NCBI GenBank assembly: GCA_041398245.1
Contig: JAWKVC010000016.1
Coordinates: 36,849 to 100,848, forward strand
Direction of reading: 5' to 3'
Source: UBA7672 sp041398245
GTDB lineage: Bacteria > Pseudomonadota > Alphaproteobacteria > Caulobacterales > Hyphomonadaceae
Length of the DNA: 64,000 nucleotides
Within the stretch, counting starts at the first letter, position 1; every line of letters begins with the position of its first letter. Below the pieces are notes generated by a model that was not told the DNA's origin, did not search any database, and saw only the letters and a program-made list of their open reading frames with translations. Positions 8,132 to 16,508 of this stretch are shown piece by piece. The translations under genes were made by a program, and so were the position numbers.

Positions 8132-9010
8132 TTGCCCAGGCGTTCCGGACTTGTGGTGGCCCGTACTCGGGCGGAGGCCCGCGAATGGAGCCGCAGCATG
8201 CGGGCGGGCGGCAAACGGATCGCCTTCGCCCCGACCATGGGGGCGCTGCATGAGGGGCATATCAGCCTGATCCGGATCGGGCTCGAAAAGGCCGATGTCG
8301 CCGCCTCGTCCATCTTCGTGAACCCCACCCAGTTCGCCGCCAATGAGGATCTGGCCACCTATCCGCGCGCCGAGGACAGCGACCTCCAGAAGCTCGAGGC
8401 GGCCGGGTGCTCATTCTGCTACTGCCCGACGCCCGGCGAGATGTACCCGGCGGGGGACTCCACGCGGGTGAAGGTGAAGGACCTGTCGCACATGCTGGAG
8501 GGGGAAGTGCGGCCGCACTTCTTTGAAGGGGTCGCCAGCGTGGTGAGCCGCCTGTTCCTGCACGTGCAGCCGGACGTCGCCGTGTTCGGCGAGAAGGACT
8601 ACCAGCAGCTTCTGGTCATCAAGCGCATGGTGCAGGACATGGGCTTCCCCATCGAGATCGTGGGCGGGCCGACCCTGCGCGAGACGGACGGCCTCGCCAT
8701 GTCGTCGCGCAACGCCTATCTCAGCGCCGACGAGCGGGCGCGCGCAGCGACGCTGGCGCGTGTGATGCGCGACACTGCAGTGAAGCTGGAAGCCGGCGAC
8801 AGCATCCGCACGGCGACGGAAGCTGCCCAGGCGGAACTGCTGGCGGCCGGCTTTGCTTCGATCGACTATGTCGAGGCGCGGCGCGCGGACACGCTGGCGC
8901 CGTTCGGATCGGATACAGCGCCGGCGGGCGCGAGCGGACGTCTGTTGATCGCCGCCCGCATGGGAACGACGCGCCTGATCGACAATATGGGCTTCGTGCG
9001 GAAGTCCTGA
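8132..9010 (+). CDS. panC: Pantothenate synthetase
   Basis: PanC joins D-pantoate and beta-alanine with ATP to make pantothenate for CoA synthesis in the cytoplasm. The protein shows PTMGALHEGH (the HIGH-type nucleotide site), FVNPTQFAANEDLATYPR, FGEKDYQQL, and the RETDGLAMSSRN signature (KMSKS-like region). The frame is open from 8039, but a TTG at 8132 preceded by GGAGAAGG at a 6-base gap gives a 292-residue protein close to the family length of about 285. GTG codons at 8153 and 8156 are other candidates. It is divergent from the mipZ pair. Confidence 0.93.
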   Translation: MPRRSGLVVARTRAEAREWSRSMRAGGKRIAFAPTMGALHEGHISLIRIGLEKADVAASSIFVNPTQFAANEDLATYPRAEDSDLQKLEAAGCSFCYCPTPGEMYPAGDSTRVKVKDLSHMLEGEVRPHFFEGVASVVSRLFLHVQPDVAVFGEKDYQQLLVIKRMVQDMGFPIEIVGGPTLRETDGLAMSSRNAYLSADERARAATLARVMRDTAVKLEAGDSIRTATEAAQAELLAAGFASIDYVEARRADTLAPFGSDTAPAGASGRLLIAARMGTTRLIDNMGFVRKS

Positions 9011-9078
9011 CGCGGACTTCATTTCCCAATCGCGCGAATACTAAAAAGCGACCTTAGGGGTTAACTCCGGTTGTCAGG

Positions 9079-9099
9079 GCGTCACGCGCAGCGTGACGC
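9079..9099. terminator. Perfect 9-bp hairpin downstream of panC
   Basis: GCGTCACGC and GCGTGACGC flank a GCA loop. There is no T-run, so it may be a Rho-independent-like pause, an RNA 3' end or a small palindromic repeat. Its GCA loop matches the loops in the DUF559 flanking repeats. Confidence 0.4.
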
Positions 9100-9211
9100 T
9101 CACGCCTGCTTGCACCGTATACGGACGAGCAGATTGGGTTTGGGAAAAGACATCAGACAATCAGGTCTGAACATCGCGTCGGCGACACGCTGCGACCAAT
9201 TGGGGGGATCT

Positions 9212-10942
9212 GTGATCAAGTTTGAGGACCACTGGAGAAAACTGCTGGGCGCGGCTCAGGATAATGGCGACATCATTGCGTCAATCCGTGAGGAGGCGAT
9301 CAATCACTATCTGGAGAAGCACTTCGATCTCGACAAGCCGAAGTACTCAGTCATTCGAACAATAGTTGGGAAAATCGCAGACGCGACAGGAGCGGTCCGT
9401 GACGTTCCAATAACGATGACCGTTTCCGCCAAATCCCCACTCATCATGGATTTTGCTCCAATAAAAAGCGCAGCGAGTGTCAGCGGCAACTGGACTGACG
9501 TTCCTTCGCCGGAGGCGACGCCCAATCTCAGTCAGGGAAACATCGGCGTCCGCACTGATAAGGTTCAATTTCAACTTGAATGGAAGAGCGTCTATTCGCC
9601 GGGACAGACGTTTTCGTGGAAGCCGTCTCCGGTCCTGTTCGAAGCCGAAGGGTATGTGGAACTGATCACGATCGAAGAGCCTACCGAAGAATCGCGGCAT
9701 GCGCTCAAGCTGCAGGTGTTACGCGCCCGGTTCGATCGCCCGAGCGTTTCGGTTGTTGAAAAGGAACTCCAGGACCTCATTGCGAAGCTCCCTGCCGCAG
9801 ATGCGGCAATCGTGAAAAAGCATGCGGTCGAGAAATTCGACGAGCTGCTCGTCGTTGCGCTGAACACAGCCGCAATCGAAGTGGCGCCGCGCTTTGCGGC
9901 AAGCGTCGAGATACCGGTCACAGTTGTCGCCCAAAAGCGACTGACGCCCCGCGCGCTGCTGGTCTCCGACAACATAGTTACAGTGAGCTTTGGCCTAGCC
10001 GAAGATCAGCTCCGCATGGAAGCAGATGCCGCACTCAAGCGCGCACAAGTCGAAATCATGTCGGCGCTGGAAGAGGATATCGAAGCTGCAGGCGGACTGC
10101 GAAACCTCGTTGTTGACCAGCCGGACAGGGTGGCCTGGGATGATCTCGAAGCCTTACGTAAGGTAGTCATCTTGCCGCCGGATGAGGTCGCCGTAAGACT
10201 TACTCGTACTCAAGGCGCATCGAGGCGATACGGCGAACGCGCGCAACGTGAAATCCAGATCGCCGATACCGCCGCCAAAGGCAACCCAACGAAGGCAACC
10301 GTGAATGACGGCGTCGGCATCGCGCTGAATGAGTACCTGCTCGACTCCATTGCCGCTACGTTTGCCCGGTCGAGCCCTAAGGAATGCACCGCATGGTTGG
10401 ATCTTGTGGGCGTTCGGGGGCGAGCCTGCTATTGGGCGCGGCTTTACGATCCTGACGTCGATGTGGACCAGAGCGGCGGAACGCTCGTCGTCGGTGGCAA
10501 GGTCAGCGTTGACGTTGGCGGATCACTCGAAGGCTGTGTTCGCAAGTTCTGGGATTGCAGCTGGAAATGGGCCTGCTCTGAAATTCGAATGGCGGTCGTC
10601 GGTCGCCCTCAGATTGATCTGTCGCTACTGCAAAACAAGTATATCGCGTTCTCAGCAAGGATCAGAGGCGCTCTTCAACTCGAGACGAACTTGCCATTTC
10701 CATTCGACAAGATTGCCGCTGCTGTCTCCAGACTTGTCTGGGAAGCAATCAAGGCGGTTCTCAACGTATTTCTGGCGCAGATACAGATCGTGCTGGTGCC
10801 TCCCAAGTTCGAAATTCCGAAGCAGGAAACCGGAATGGCGCTCAGCAATTTTGCCCCCAGCTATTTCGTATACAATGGCGGAGGCGCGCCAAAGGAGCGA
10901 TATGCTGCCTACTCGGTGGGCCTAACCGCAGGCAAAGTCTGA
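9212..10942 (+). CDS. Unrecognised 576-residue protein
   Basis: I do not recognise this family. The best start is the GTG at 9212, preceded by a run of six G residues at a 5-base gap; the open frame reaches back to 9071 but that part looks non-coding. No signal peptide or clear membrane segment is seen. The N-terminus is charged (FEDHWRKLLGAAQDNGD), the middle has helical stretches with alternating acidic and basic residues (residues about 180-390), and the C-terminal third has several Cys and Trp residues (GCVRKFWDCSWKWACS) and a hydrophobic segment (AVLNVFLAQIQIVLVPP). GC content is visibly lower than in neighbours and codon use is softer, which suggests acquisition. It lies alone between panC and a convergent DUF1489 gene. 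Confidence 0.75.
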   Translation: MIKFEDHWRKLLGAAQDNGDIIASIREEAINHYLEKHFDLDKPKYSVIRTIVGKIADATGAVRDVPITMTVSAKSPLIMDFAPIKSAASVSGNWTDVPSPEATPNLSQGNIGVRTDKVQFQLEWKSVYSPGQTFSWKPSPVLFEAEGYVELITIEEPTEESRHALKLQVLRARFDRPSVSVVEKELQDLIAKLPAADAAIVKKHAVEKFDELLVVALNTAAIEVAPRFAASVEIPVTVVAQKRLTPRALLVSDNIVTVSFGLAEDQLRMEADAALKRAQVEIMSALEEDIEAAGGLRNLVVDQPDRVAWDDLEALRKVVILPPDEVAVRLTRTQGASRRYGERAQREIQIADTAAKGNPTKATVNDGVGIALNEYLLDSIAATFARSSPKECTAWLDLVGVRGRACYWARLYDPDVDVDQSGGTLVVGGKVSVDVGGSLEGCVRKFWDCSWKWACSEIRMAVVGRPQIDLSLLQNKYIAFSARIRGALQLETNLPFPFDKIAAAVSRLVWEAIKAVLNVFLAQIQIVLVPPKFEIPKQETGMALSNFAPSYFVYNGGGAPKERYAAYSVGLTAGKV

Positions 10943-11068
10943 GGATCGACGGAAACAAGGCAGCTCGGTTCTCGACCGCTCTAAGCTTGGAGCAAGATCA
11001 TTCCGGGCCGGAGACCGGTTATCCCACCGTCTCAGGTTGGCCAAGCAGCGATGCGGGCGCGACGACGC

Positions 11069-11497
11069 TCACCACGCCAGCGCTTCCTTCAGCGCTTGCT
11101 CCAGATCAGCCGAGAGGGCCGGGCCCTTGCCGTCGAGGTCCGATGGGGCGTCTGCCGGTTCGAGATAGCGCCAGCCCTGGAAGGGACGCTTCTTGCGCGG
11201 CTTCGTGCGGATCAACTGCGGGTCCAGGTGGATGCGGCACATCGGCTTGCCGTCCTTGTCCTGCACTTCCTCAAGGCCGACGATGCGCTGGCGCACGATG
11301 ATGTAGTGCTTGATGACCCAGTAGAGCGAACCGCCGGCGAGCATGTCCTTGGCGCGCTTCGGCATCATGCGCGTGTCGTGATACGGGTTGGGCGGCTTGC
11401 CCTTCTTCCTGAGTTCGGCCGCGCGCTTGTCCTGCCATCCGGCAAGGTCCTCGACGTTCTCGACGCCGACGCACAGCTTGATCATGTGAAGCGCCAT
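11069..11497 (-). CDS. DUF1489 family protein
   Basis: The 142-residue protein matches the alphaproteobacterial DUF1489 family, whose function is unknown. Characteristic parts are MIKLCVGVENVEDLAGWQ at the start, the TRMMPKRAKDMLAGGSLYWVIKHYI segment, which recalls RNA- or nucleotide-handling folds without proof, and LIRTKPRKKRPFQGWRYL near the end. It is soluble and basic. It lies 39 bp downstream of another minus-strand gene. Confidence 0.85.
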   Translation of the reverse strand: MALHMIKLCVGVENVEDLAGWQDKRAAELRKKGKPPNPYHDTRMMPKRAKDMLAGGSLYWVIKHYIIVRQRIVGLEEVQDKDGKPMCRIHLDPQLIRTKPRKKRPFQGWRYLEPADAPSDLDGKGPALSADLEQALKEALAW

Positions 11498-11536
11498 GGC
11501 CCCGAGCTAAGCGCGAGTCTGGCGGAGTGCAACCAG

Positions 11537-12265
11537 CTAGCGGAGAATCGCTGTGGGTCCGGGGTAGTACGGCGTGGGGGCGGTCTGGAGCGACTGCTTG
11601 CTGTCGCCAGCGAAACCGAACGCCACATCGGTGAGCACGACCTTGACGGAGCGTTCCTCGCTGAGCCCCCAGCGGCCGCCCCGGGCCACCAGATCATAGC
11701 CGATGACGAAGGAAACGCCCCAGCGCTCGGAATAGGCGAAGTTGTAGGTCTGCCGGTACTCGTTGACCGTGGTTCCGTTGTCCAGCGTGACCGGGCTGTC
11801 GATCTGGTACTCGATACGCGAGACGTAGCCCGAATTGCGATCAAGCTGGAGGCGACCGGCCATGCGGGCCGAGAACTGCTGATCGACCGGGCCGTCGTTC
11901 ATTGACATCCGGTGGCGGAAGCTGACGGCCATGGAGTCGGCCGCGCCGGCGATGCGTGCATCGCCCAGGCTCAGCCGCAGGTCTTCGGCGAACAGGCGGG
12001 AGTCGGGATCCTTCTCCTCCATCCAGCCTTTCACGACCGCGTCGAGTTCCTCGTTGTCGCCGTGATAGTAGGTCAGGCGGAAACGATCGATCCCTTCGGC
12101 GTAGGGGTCGAACTGGATCATGCGCACGGCGTTGCCGCTGGTGAGCGTGGCGTTGAACGCAGCGCGGAGCGCGGGCGGCGGCTCGGCCGCATCAAGCGCC
12201 CGTTCCAGGGCCTGCTCTGGCGAGAGCCCTGCCCATGTCACTGCAAAGAACAGCCACGCGGGCAT
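11537..12265 (-). CDS. Exported hypothetical protein
   Basis: The 242-residue product starts with a short hydrophobic stretch (MPAWLFFAVTWAGLS) that may be a signal peptide. The rest is rich in beta-prone segments (RLTYYHGDNEEL, GYVSRIEYQIDSP, YRQTYNFAYSERWGVSFVIGYDLVARGG), suggesting a periplasmic beta-sandwich or lipocalin-like fold. No catalytic motif is seen. It is probably cotranscribed with the downstream DUF1489 gene. Function is not assigned. Confidence 0.7.
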   Translation of the reverse strand: MPAWLFFAVTWAGLSPEQALERALDAAEPPPALRAAFNATLTSGNAVRMIQFDPYAEGIDRFRLTYYHGDNEELDAVVKGWMEEKDPDSRLFAEDLRLSLGDARIAGAADSMAVSFRHRMSMNDGPVDQQFSARMAGRLQLDRNSGYVSRIEYQIDSPVTLDNGTTVNEYRQTYNFAYSERWGVSFVIGYDLVARGGRWGLSEERSVKVVLTDVAFGFAGDSKQSLQTAPTPYYPGPTAILR

Positions 12266-12460
12266 ACTACGTCATCCGTCCCAATTGCCGTGGCTGACGC
12301 CGGGGCCGCGACCGTCCTGCCGGAATGTGGCTGGAATTGGCCGGGGAACCTTAAATCAGCCTTGCCGCTGCTGAACGCACTTTGCCTGCGCCGTGATGAA
12401 CAATTCCCGAATCGGGCGCGGCGGGAACAAGGCGGAAGCAGCAGGGTTTTCGGGCGAAGT

Positions 12461-13090
12461 TCAGTTCACCAGCGTGGCTTCAGTGAGCTTGCCGATTTCC
12501 TCGCGCGTGACACCGGGGGCCATCTCGATGACCCTGAGACCGCCCTCGACCACATCGAACACGCCGAGATTGGTGATGATGCGGTTGACGACCTTGCGGC
12601 CGGTGAGCGGCAGGGTGCAGTCCTTCAGCAGCTTGGATTCCCCGGCTTTGTTGGCGTGATCCATGATGACGACGACGCGCTTGACGCCCGCCACAAGATC
12701 CATCGCACCGCCCATGCCTTTCACAAGCTTGCCCGGGATCATCCAGTTGGCGAGATCGCCAACCTCCGAGACTTCCATGGCGCCGAGGATGGCGAGGTCG
12801 ATGTGACCGCCGCGGATCATCGAAAAGGACGTCGAGGAGGAGAAGTAGGAGGTGCGGTCCAACTCGGTGATGGTTTGCTTGCCGGCGTTGATGAGGTCGG
12901 GGTCTTCCTCGCCCTCGTACGGGAACGGGCCCATGCCGAGCATGCCGTTCTCCGACTGCAGCGTGACGTCGACGCCGTCTGGAATGTAGTTGGCCACCAG
13001 CGTCGGAATGCCGATGCCGAGGTTCACGTAGAAGCCGTCCTTTAGCTCCTGAGCGGCGCGGGCCGCCATCTGGTCACGATCCCAGGGCAT
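12461..13090 (-). CDS. scoB: 3-oxoacid CoA-transferase subunit B
   Basis: The 209-residue beta subunit of succinyl-CoA:acetoacetate CoA-transferase. The enzyme moves CoA from succinyl-CoA to acetoacetate. The catalytic glutamate motif SENGMLGMGPFP is present near residue 50, with GIGIPTLVANYIP before it and GHIDLAILGAMEVSEVGDLANW after it. It begins one base after the subunit A stop, so the two are one operon. Acetoacetate made by the neighbouring fumarylacetoacetase is the obvious substrate. Confidence 0.95.
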   Translation of the reverse strand: MPWDRDQMAARAAQELKDGFYVNLGIGIPTLVANYIPDGVDVTLQSENGMLGMGPFPYEGEEDPDLINAGKQTITELDRTSYFSSSTSFSMIRGGHIDLAILGAMEVSEVGDLANWMIPGKLVKGMGGAMDLVAGVKRVVVIMDHANKAGESKLLKDCTLPLTGRKVVNRIITNLGVFDVVEGGLRVIEMAPGVTREEIGKLTEATLVN

Positions 13091-13091
13091 A

Positions 13092-13799
13092 TCAGACAGC
13101 CTCCCTCGCGCGCGTGGTCACTTTCTCGATCCGCTTCTCGAACTGGCCGGGAATGATGCGGTTCACGAAGATGCCCGGCAGGTGAATGTTGTCGGGATCG
13201 AGCGAGCCGACCGGAACGATCTCTTCCACTTCGGCGATACAGACCTTGCCGGCGGTCGCCATGTCCGGATTGAAGTTGCGGGCCGTCTTGCGGAAGACGA
13301 GATTGCCCTGCGCATCGCCCTTCCATGCCTTCACGATAGACAGGTCGCTGGTAAGGCCGGTTTCCATCACATAGGTCTCGCCGTTGAACTCGCGCGTTTC
13401 CTTGCCTTCCGCGACCAGCGTGCCGACGCCGGTCTTAGTGTAGAAAGCCGGGATGCCGGCGCCGCCCGCGCGGCAGCGTTCGGCCAGCGTGCCCTGCGGA
13501 TTGAATTCCAGCTCAAGTTCGCCCGAGAGATACTGGCGCTCGAACTCCTTGTTCTCGCCGACATAGGACGAGATCATCTTCTTGACCTGCCGCGTATTGA
13601 GCAGAACGCCGAGGCCGAAGCCATCAACGCCGGCATTGTTGGAGACGACCGTCAGATTCTTCACGCCAGCGTCCCTGATCGCGCTGATCAGGTTTTCCGG
13701 AATGCCGCACAGACCGAAGCCGCCGGCCATGATCGTCATGCCGTCGAACAGCAATCCGTCGAGCGCGGCGTGCGCATCGCGATAGACCTTGTTCGCCAT
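13092..13799 (-). CDS. scoA: 3-oxoacid CoA-transferase subunit A
   Basis: The 235-residue alpha subunit carries the CoA-transferase glycine signature GFGLCGIPENLI near residue 28 and the SNNAGVDGFGLGVLL and NPQGTLAERCRAGGAGIPAFYT segments of the family. It pairs with the subunit B gene directly downstream. The fumarylacetoacetase-like gene lies 17 bp upstream on the same strand, so all three may form one transcript ending tyrosine catabolism. Confidence 0.95.
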   Translation of the reverse strand: MANKVYRDAHAALDGLLFDGMTIMAGGFGLCGIPENLISAIRDAGVKNLTVVSNNAGVDGFGLGVLLNTRQVKKMISSYVGENKEFERQYLSGELELEFNPQGTLAERCRAGGAGIPAFYTKTGVGTLVAEGKETREFNGETYVMETGLTSDLSIVKAWKGDAQGNLVFRKTARNFNPDMATAGKVCIAEVEEIVPVGSLDPDNIHLPGIFVNRIIPGQFEKRIEKVTTRAREAV

Positions 13800-13816
13800 T
13801 GTCGATCCCCTTGTTC

Positions 13817-14821
13817 CTATGCGCCGACGGTCTGGTCGATGCGGCCAAAGATGGAGCGGCCACGATCATCCAGCATTTCGATCTCGACGCGATCCCCCTG
13901 CTTGAGGAATCCCGTCCGCGGCGCGCCATGTGTGAGCGTTTCGACCGTCCGGAGCTCGGCGATGCACGAATATCCGACACCGCCTTCCGATACCGGCTTG
14001 CCCGGGCCGCCATCCTCGCCGCGATTGGATACGGTTCCCGAGCCTACGATCGAGCCGGCCGACAGCGGCCGCGTCTTGGCGGCATGAGCGATGAGAGTCG
14101 GGAAATCGAACGTCATGTCGACGCGCGTGTTGGCGCGGCCGAAAGGCTCGCCATTGAGGCGGACCGTGAGCACGCCGTTGAGCCGCTCCCCATCCCACAT
14201 CGGCCCAAGTTCGTCAGGCGTGACCGCCACGGGCGAGAAGGCGGAGGACGGCTTGGACTGGAAGAAACCGAAGCCCTTGCCGAGTTCGCCAGGGATGAGG
14301 TTGCGCAGGCTGACGTCGTTACAGAGCATGACGAGGCGAATGGATGCCTGCGCCTGCTCGCGGCTGGCGCCGTTGCGGACATCGCCGGTAATCACGGCGA
14401 TCTCGCCTTCCATATCGCAGCCCCACGACTCGTCGCTGAGCGGAATGGGATCGCGTGGCGCGAGGAAGGAATCGGACCCGCCCTGGTACATCAGCGGATC
14501 CGTCCAGAAGCTGTCCGGCATTTCGGCGCCGCGCGCCTTGCGCACCAGCTGCACGTGATTGACGTAGGCCGAGCCGTCCGCCCACTGATAGGCGCGCGGC
14601 AAGGGCGAGGCGCAGTCCTTTTCATGGAAGCGTGAGGTGGGAACGGAGCCAAGCTCCACTTCCTCAGCCAGCGTTTCGAGACGCGGCGCGTGGCGCTTCC
14701 AGTTGTCGAGCGCGGCCTGCAGCGTCGGCGCTATGTGCGATGCATCGGCATAACGCGTGAGATCGCGGGAAACGACGACCAAGCGTCCGTCGCGGCCGTT
14801 CTTCAGGGAAGCAAGCTTCAT
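13817..14821 (-). CDS. Fumarylacetoacetate hydrolase family protein
   Basis: The 334-residue product belongs to the FAH family and in this setting is the likely fumarylacetoacetase that splits fumarylacetoacetate into fumarate and acetoacetate. Metal-binding acidic residues fit DMEGEIAVITGDV and the CNDVSLRNLIPGELGKGFGFFQSKPSSAFSP segment, and the C-terminal part has GSIVGSGTVSNRGEDGGPGKPV. The start at 14821 gives MKLASLKNGRDGRLVVVSRDL, the usual N-terminus of this subfamily; twelve extra codons upstream look non-coding. It lies just upstream of scoAB on the same strand. Confidence 0.9.
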   Translation of the reverse strand: MKLASLKNGRDGRLVVVSRDLTRYADASHIAPTLQAALDNWKRHAPRLETLAEEVELGSVPTSRFHEKDCASPLPRAYQWADGSAYVNHVQLVRKARGAEMPDSFWTDPLMYQGGSDSFLAPRDPIPLSDESWGCDMEGEIAVITGDVRNGASREQAQASIRLVMLCNDVSLRNLIPGELGKGFGFFQSKPSSAFSPVAVTPDELGPMWDGERLNGVLTVRLNGEPFGRANTRVDMTFDFPTLIAHAAKTRPLSAGSIVGSGTVSNRGEDGGPGKPVSEGGVGYSCIAELRTVETLTHGAPRTGFLKQGDRVEIEMLDDRGRSIFGRIDQTVGA

Positions 14822-14949
14822 GGCCCCGCTTGTAGGGCGCGCGCGTGCGGGACGCAAACGCTGCGCATGAAAAGAAAAATTTGTGCGCAGACGAACGGAC
14901 TTCCCCGCCAGCCATTCCCGAATCGGGCGGCGGCGGGCGGGGATGAGGA

Positions 14950-15360
14950 TCAGTTGACCGCGATGGCGCAGTCTTCCCAGGCCATGCGGGCGCGGGCGAA
15001 GCGGATGACGGTCGGCGTGTCGCCCCCGCCGGACTTCGCGATCGACACCTTGCCATCCGTAAAGACCGTGACGCCCGGCTCGCTATCCGCCGTCGGCGCC
15101 AGAGCCGGAAGTTCGAGCGCGACGCCGTCGTCGTAGGTCAGCGTTGCGGCCGCGTCTGTGAATGCGACGACATAAGGCTGGCCGCCGCAGGTGACGTGCA
15201 TTGCCGCCGCAGACACATCCTGCTGCGGCGTGGGCAGCATGGTCGGGTCCGGCGTCGTGCTGGCGGCCGGCGCGGGTTCGGCGGGCGTTTCCGGCGCGGG
15301 TTCGCCGCCGCAGGCCGCCAGCGCCAAGGCCCCCGCAAAGAAGATCACGACAGTCCGCAT
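14950..15360 (-). CDS. Small lipoprotein of unknown function
   Basis: A 136-residue product with a lipoprotein signal peptide (MRTVVIFFAGALALAACGG, lipobox LAAC) followed by a Pro/Ala/Thr-rich linker and a compact beta-rich domain (HVTCGGQPYVVAFTDAAATLTYDDGVALELP) with two Cys residues. The layout resembles MliC-like lysozyme-inhibitor lipoproteins, but the match is weak. Start at 15360 chosen to place the signal peptide at the N-terminus; 15375 is possible. Confidence 0.7.
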   Translation of the reverse strand: MRTVVIFFAGALALAACGGEPAPETPAEPAPAASTTPDPTMLPTPQQDVSAAAMHVTCGGQPYVVAFTDAAATLTYDDGVALELPALAPTADSEPGVTVFTDGKVSIAKSGGGDTPTVIRFARARMAWEDCAIAVN

Positions 15361-15527
15361 CGCCAAATCCTCCACTTTCCAATGCTCAAAAGTAGGTCAG
15401 ACGGACGCGGCGGCAACGTCCACCCGTCGTTAACTATCCGCGGGCATCCTCACACACGCGTAACAGAGTTCACGAGAAACCTAACGCGCAGGAAGCGCCC
15501 CCAGAGCTGCGCCGGGAGAGTCGAACC

Positions 15528-15629
15528 ATGTATTTCACCCGCGCCTGCTTTTACGCGGCCGTTTGCGCCTATCTGATGCCGGTCTCGGTGCTTGTCGCCG
15601 GACTGAATTACGCGAACGCGAAGCGCTAG
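15528..15629 (+). CDS. Possible 33-residue membrane peptide
   Basis: An ATG after GGGAGAGTCGAACC opens a 33-codon frame with one hydrophobic segment (YAAVCAYLMPVSVLVAGL) and a basic tail. Its TAG stop forms one CTAG with the stop of the convergent gene on the minus strand, as at the end of the DUF1254 gene. Size and hydrophobicity suit a small membrane protein, but coding cannot be proved from one sequence. Confidence 0.4.
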   Translation: MYFTRACFYAAVCAYLMPVSVLVAGLNYANAKR

Positions 15630-16504
15630 CGGTTTTCCAAGAGATCGATGAATTCGGCGCCGCAGACCCTGTTCTGCGGGATGGTCGAGAAATTCGCCTT
15701 TGGCCATGAGCCGAGGAAGAGTGTCTGCACTTCCAGCGTGCCCGTGGGCGGCGCAAGCAACACGTCGCGACCCTGAAACCTGCAGGGTTCAAGGCCACGC
15801 AGGCGGATGCCGCTCTCCACATTTATCAGTTTGAGTTCGGGTCTGGCTTCCTGCGCCTTCTGGCGCGAGAACATCTGCATCAGACCGGGCTTTGGCTGAC
15901 GCACCAGCACGAGACGCGTGACGAGATTTTCGGGGATCACGGTCGGGATGCCCCAATTCCACGTGACGCAGGCGAAGACATCATCGCCCGCGCCCGGACG
16001 CACCCAGCACACTTTCGGCACAAAGACGCTGTTGCCCGCGGCGGCCTGCATGGCGGCGCGATTGGCGTTCCAATCCCACACCGCATCGATCAGGGCTGCA
16101 TCGGCGGCGAAGAGGCGATCGTCTCCGCCGGGCGGCGTGATCGAGGAAAAGCATTCGCGAGCGGCCTCATCCCACGCTTTCAGCATCGCCTCGCGCGAGA
16201 ACGGCGCATCGCCCACAACCTGCGCATCCTTCGCTACGCCGCCGAATTGCGACAGGAAGGCTTCCACCTCGCCCGCGATCTCCAGCGCGAGCGTGTGAGG
16301 CGCGAGATAATCGGCGGTGATCCACACATGCGGGTCCGACGCCGCGGGCCGATCCATGATCTGCAGCACGAAGGCGAGATCGGTATCGTCATTGGCGTAG
16401 CGGATGACGTTTCCATCGAACGTGTAGCGGCCGCGCGCGGCGAACCAGGCGCGGATCGCCTCCGCATCGAATGGCTCGGGGCTCAGGAAGATTTCGTGGG
16501 ACAC
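15626..16504 (-). CDS. Hypothetical protein coupled to hmgA
   Basis: The product is about 292 residues when started at the GTG at 16504, four bases after the hmgA stop, which suggests translational coupling. No signal peptide is seen. The N-terminal half (LSPEPFDAEAIRAWFAARGRYTFDGNVIRYAND) looks like an alpha/beta domain, and the C-terminal half ends in GTLEVQTLFLGSWPKANFSTIP. I do not recognise a named family. The operon position suggests, but does not show, a role near aromatic catabolism. Confidence 0.75.
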   Translation of the reverse strand: MSHEIFLSPEPFDAEAIRAWFAARGRYTFDGNVIRYANDDTDLAFVLQIMDRPAASDPHVWITADYLAPHTLALEIAGEVEAFLSQFGGVAKDAQVVGDAPFSREAMLKAWDEAARECFSSITPPGGDDRLFAADAALIDAVWDWNANRAAMQAAAGNSVFVPKVCWVRPGAGDDVFACVTWNWGIPTVIPENLVTRLVLVRQPKPGLMQMFSRQKAQEARPELKLINVESGIRLRGLEPCRFQGRDVLLAPPTGTLEVQTLFLGSWPKANFSTIPQNRVCGAEFIDLLENR

Positions 16505-16508
16505 TACG

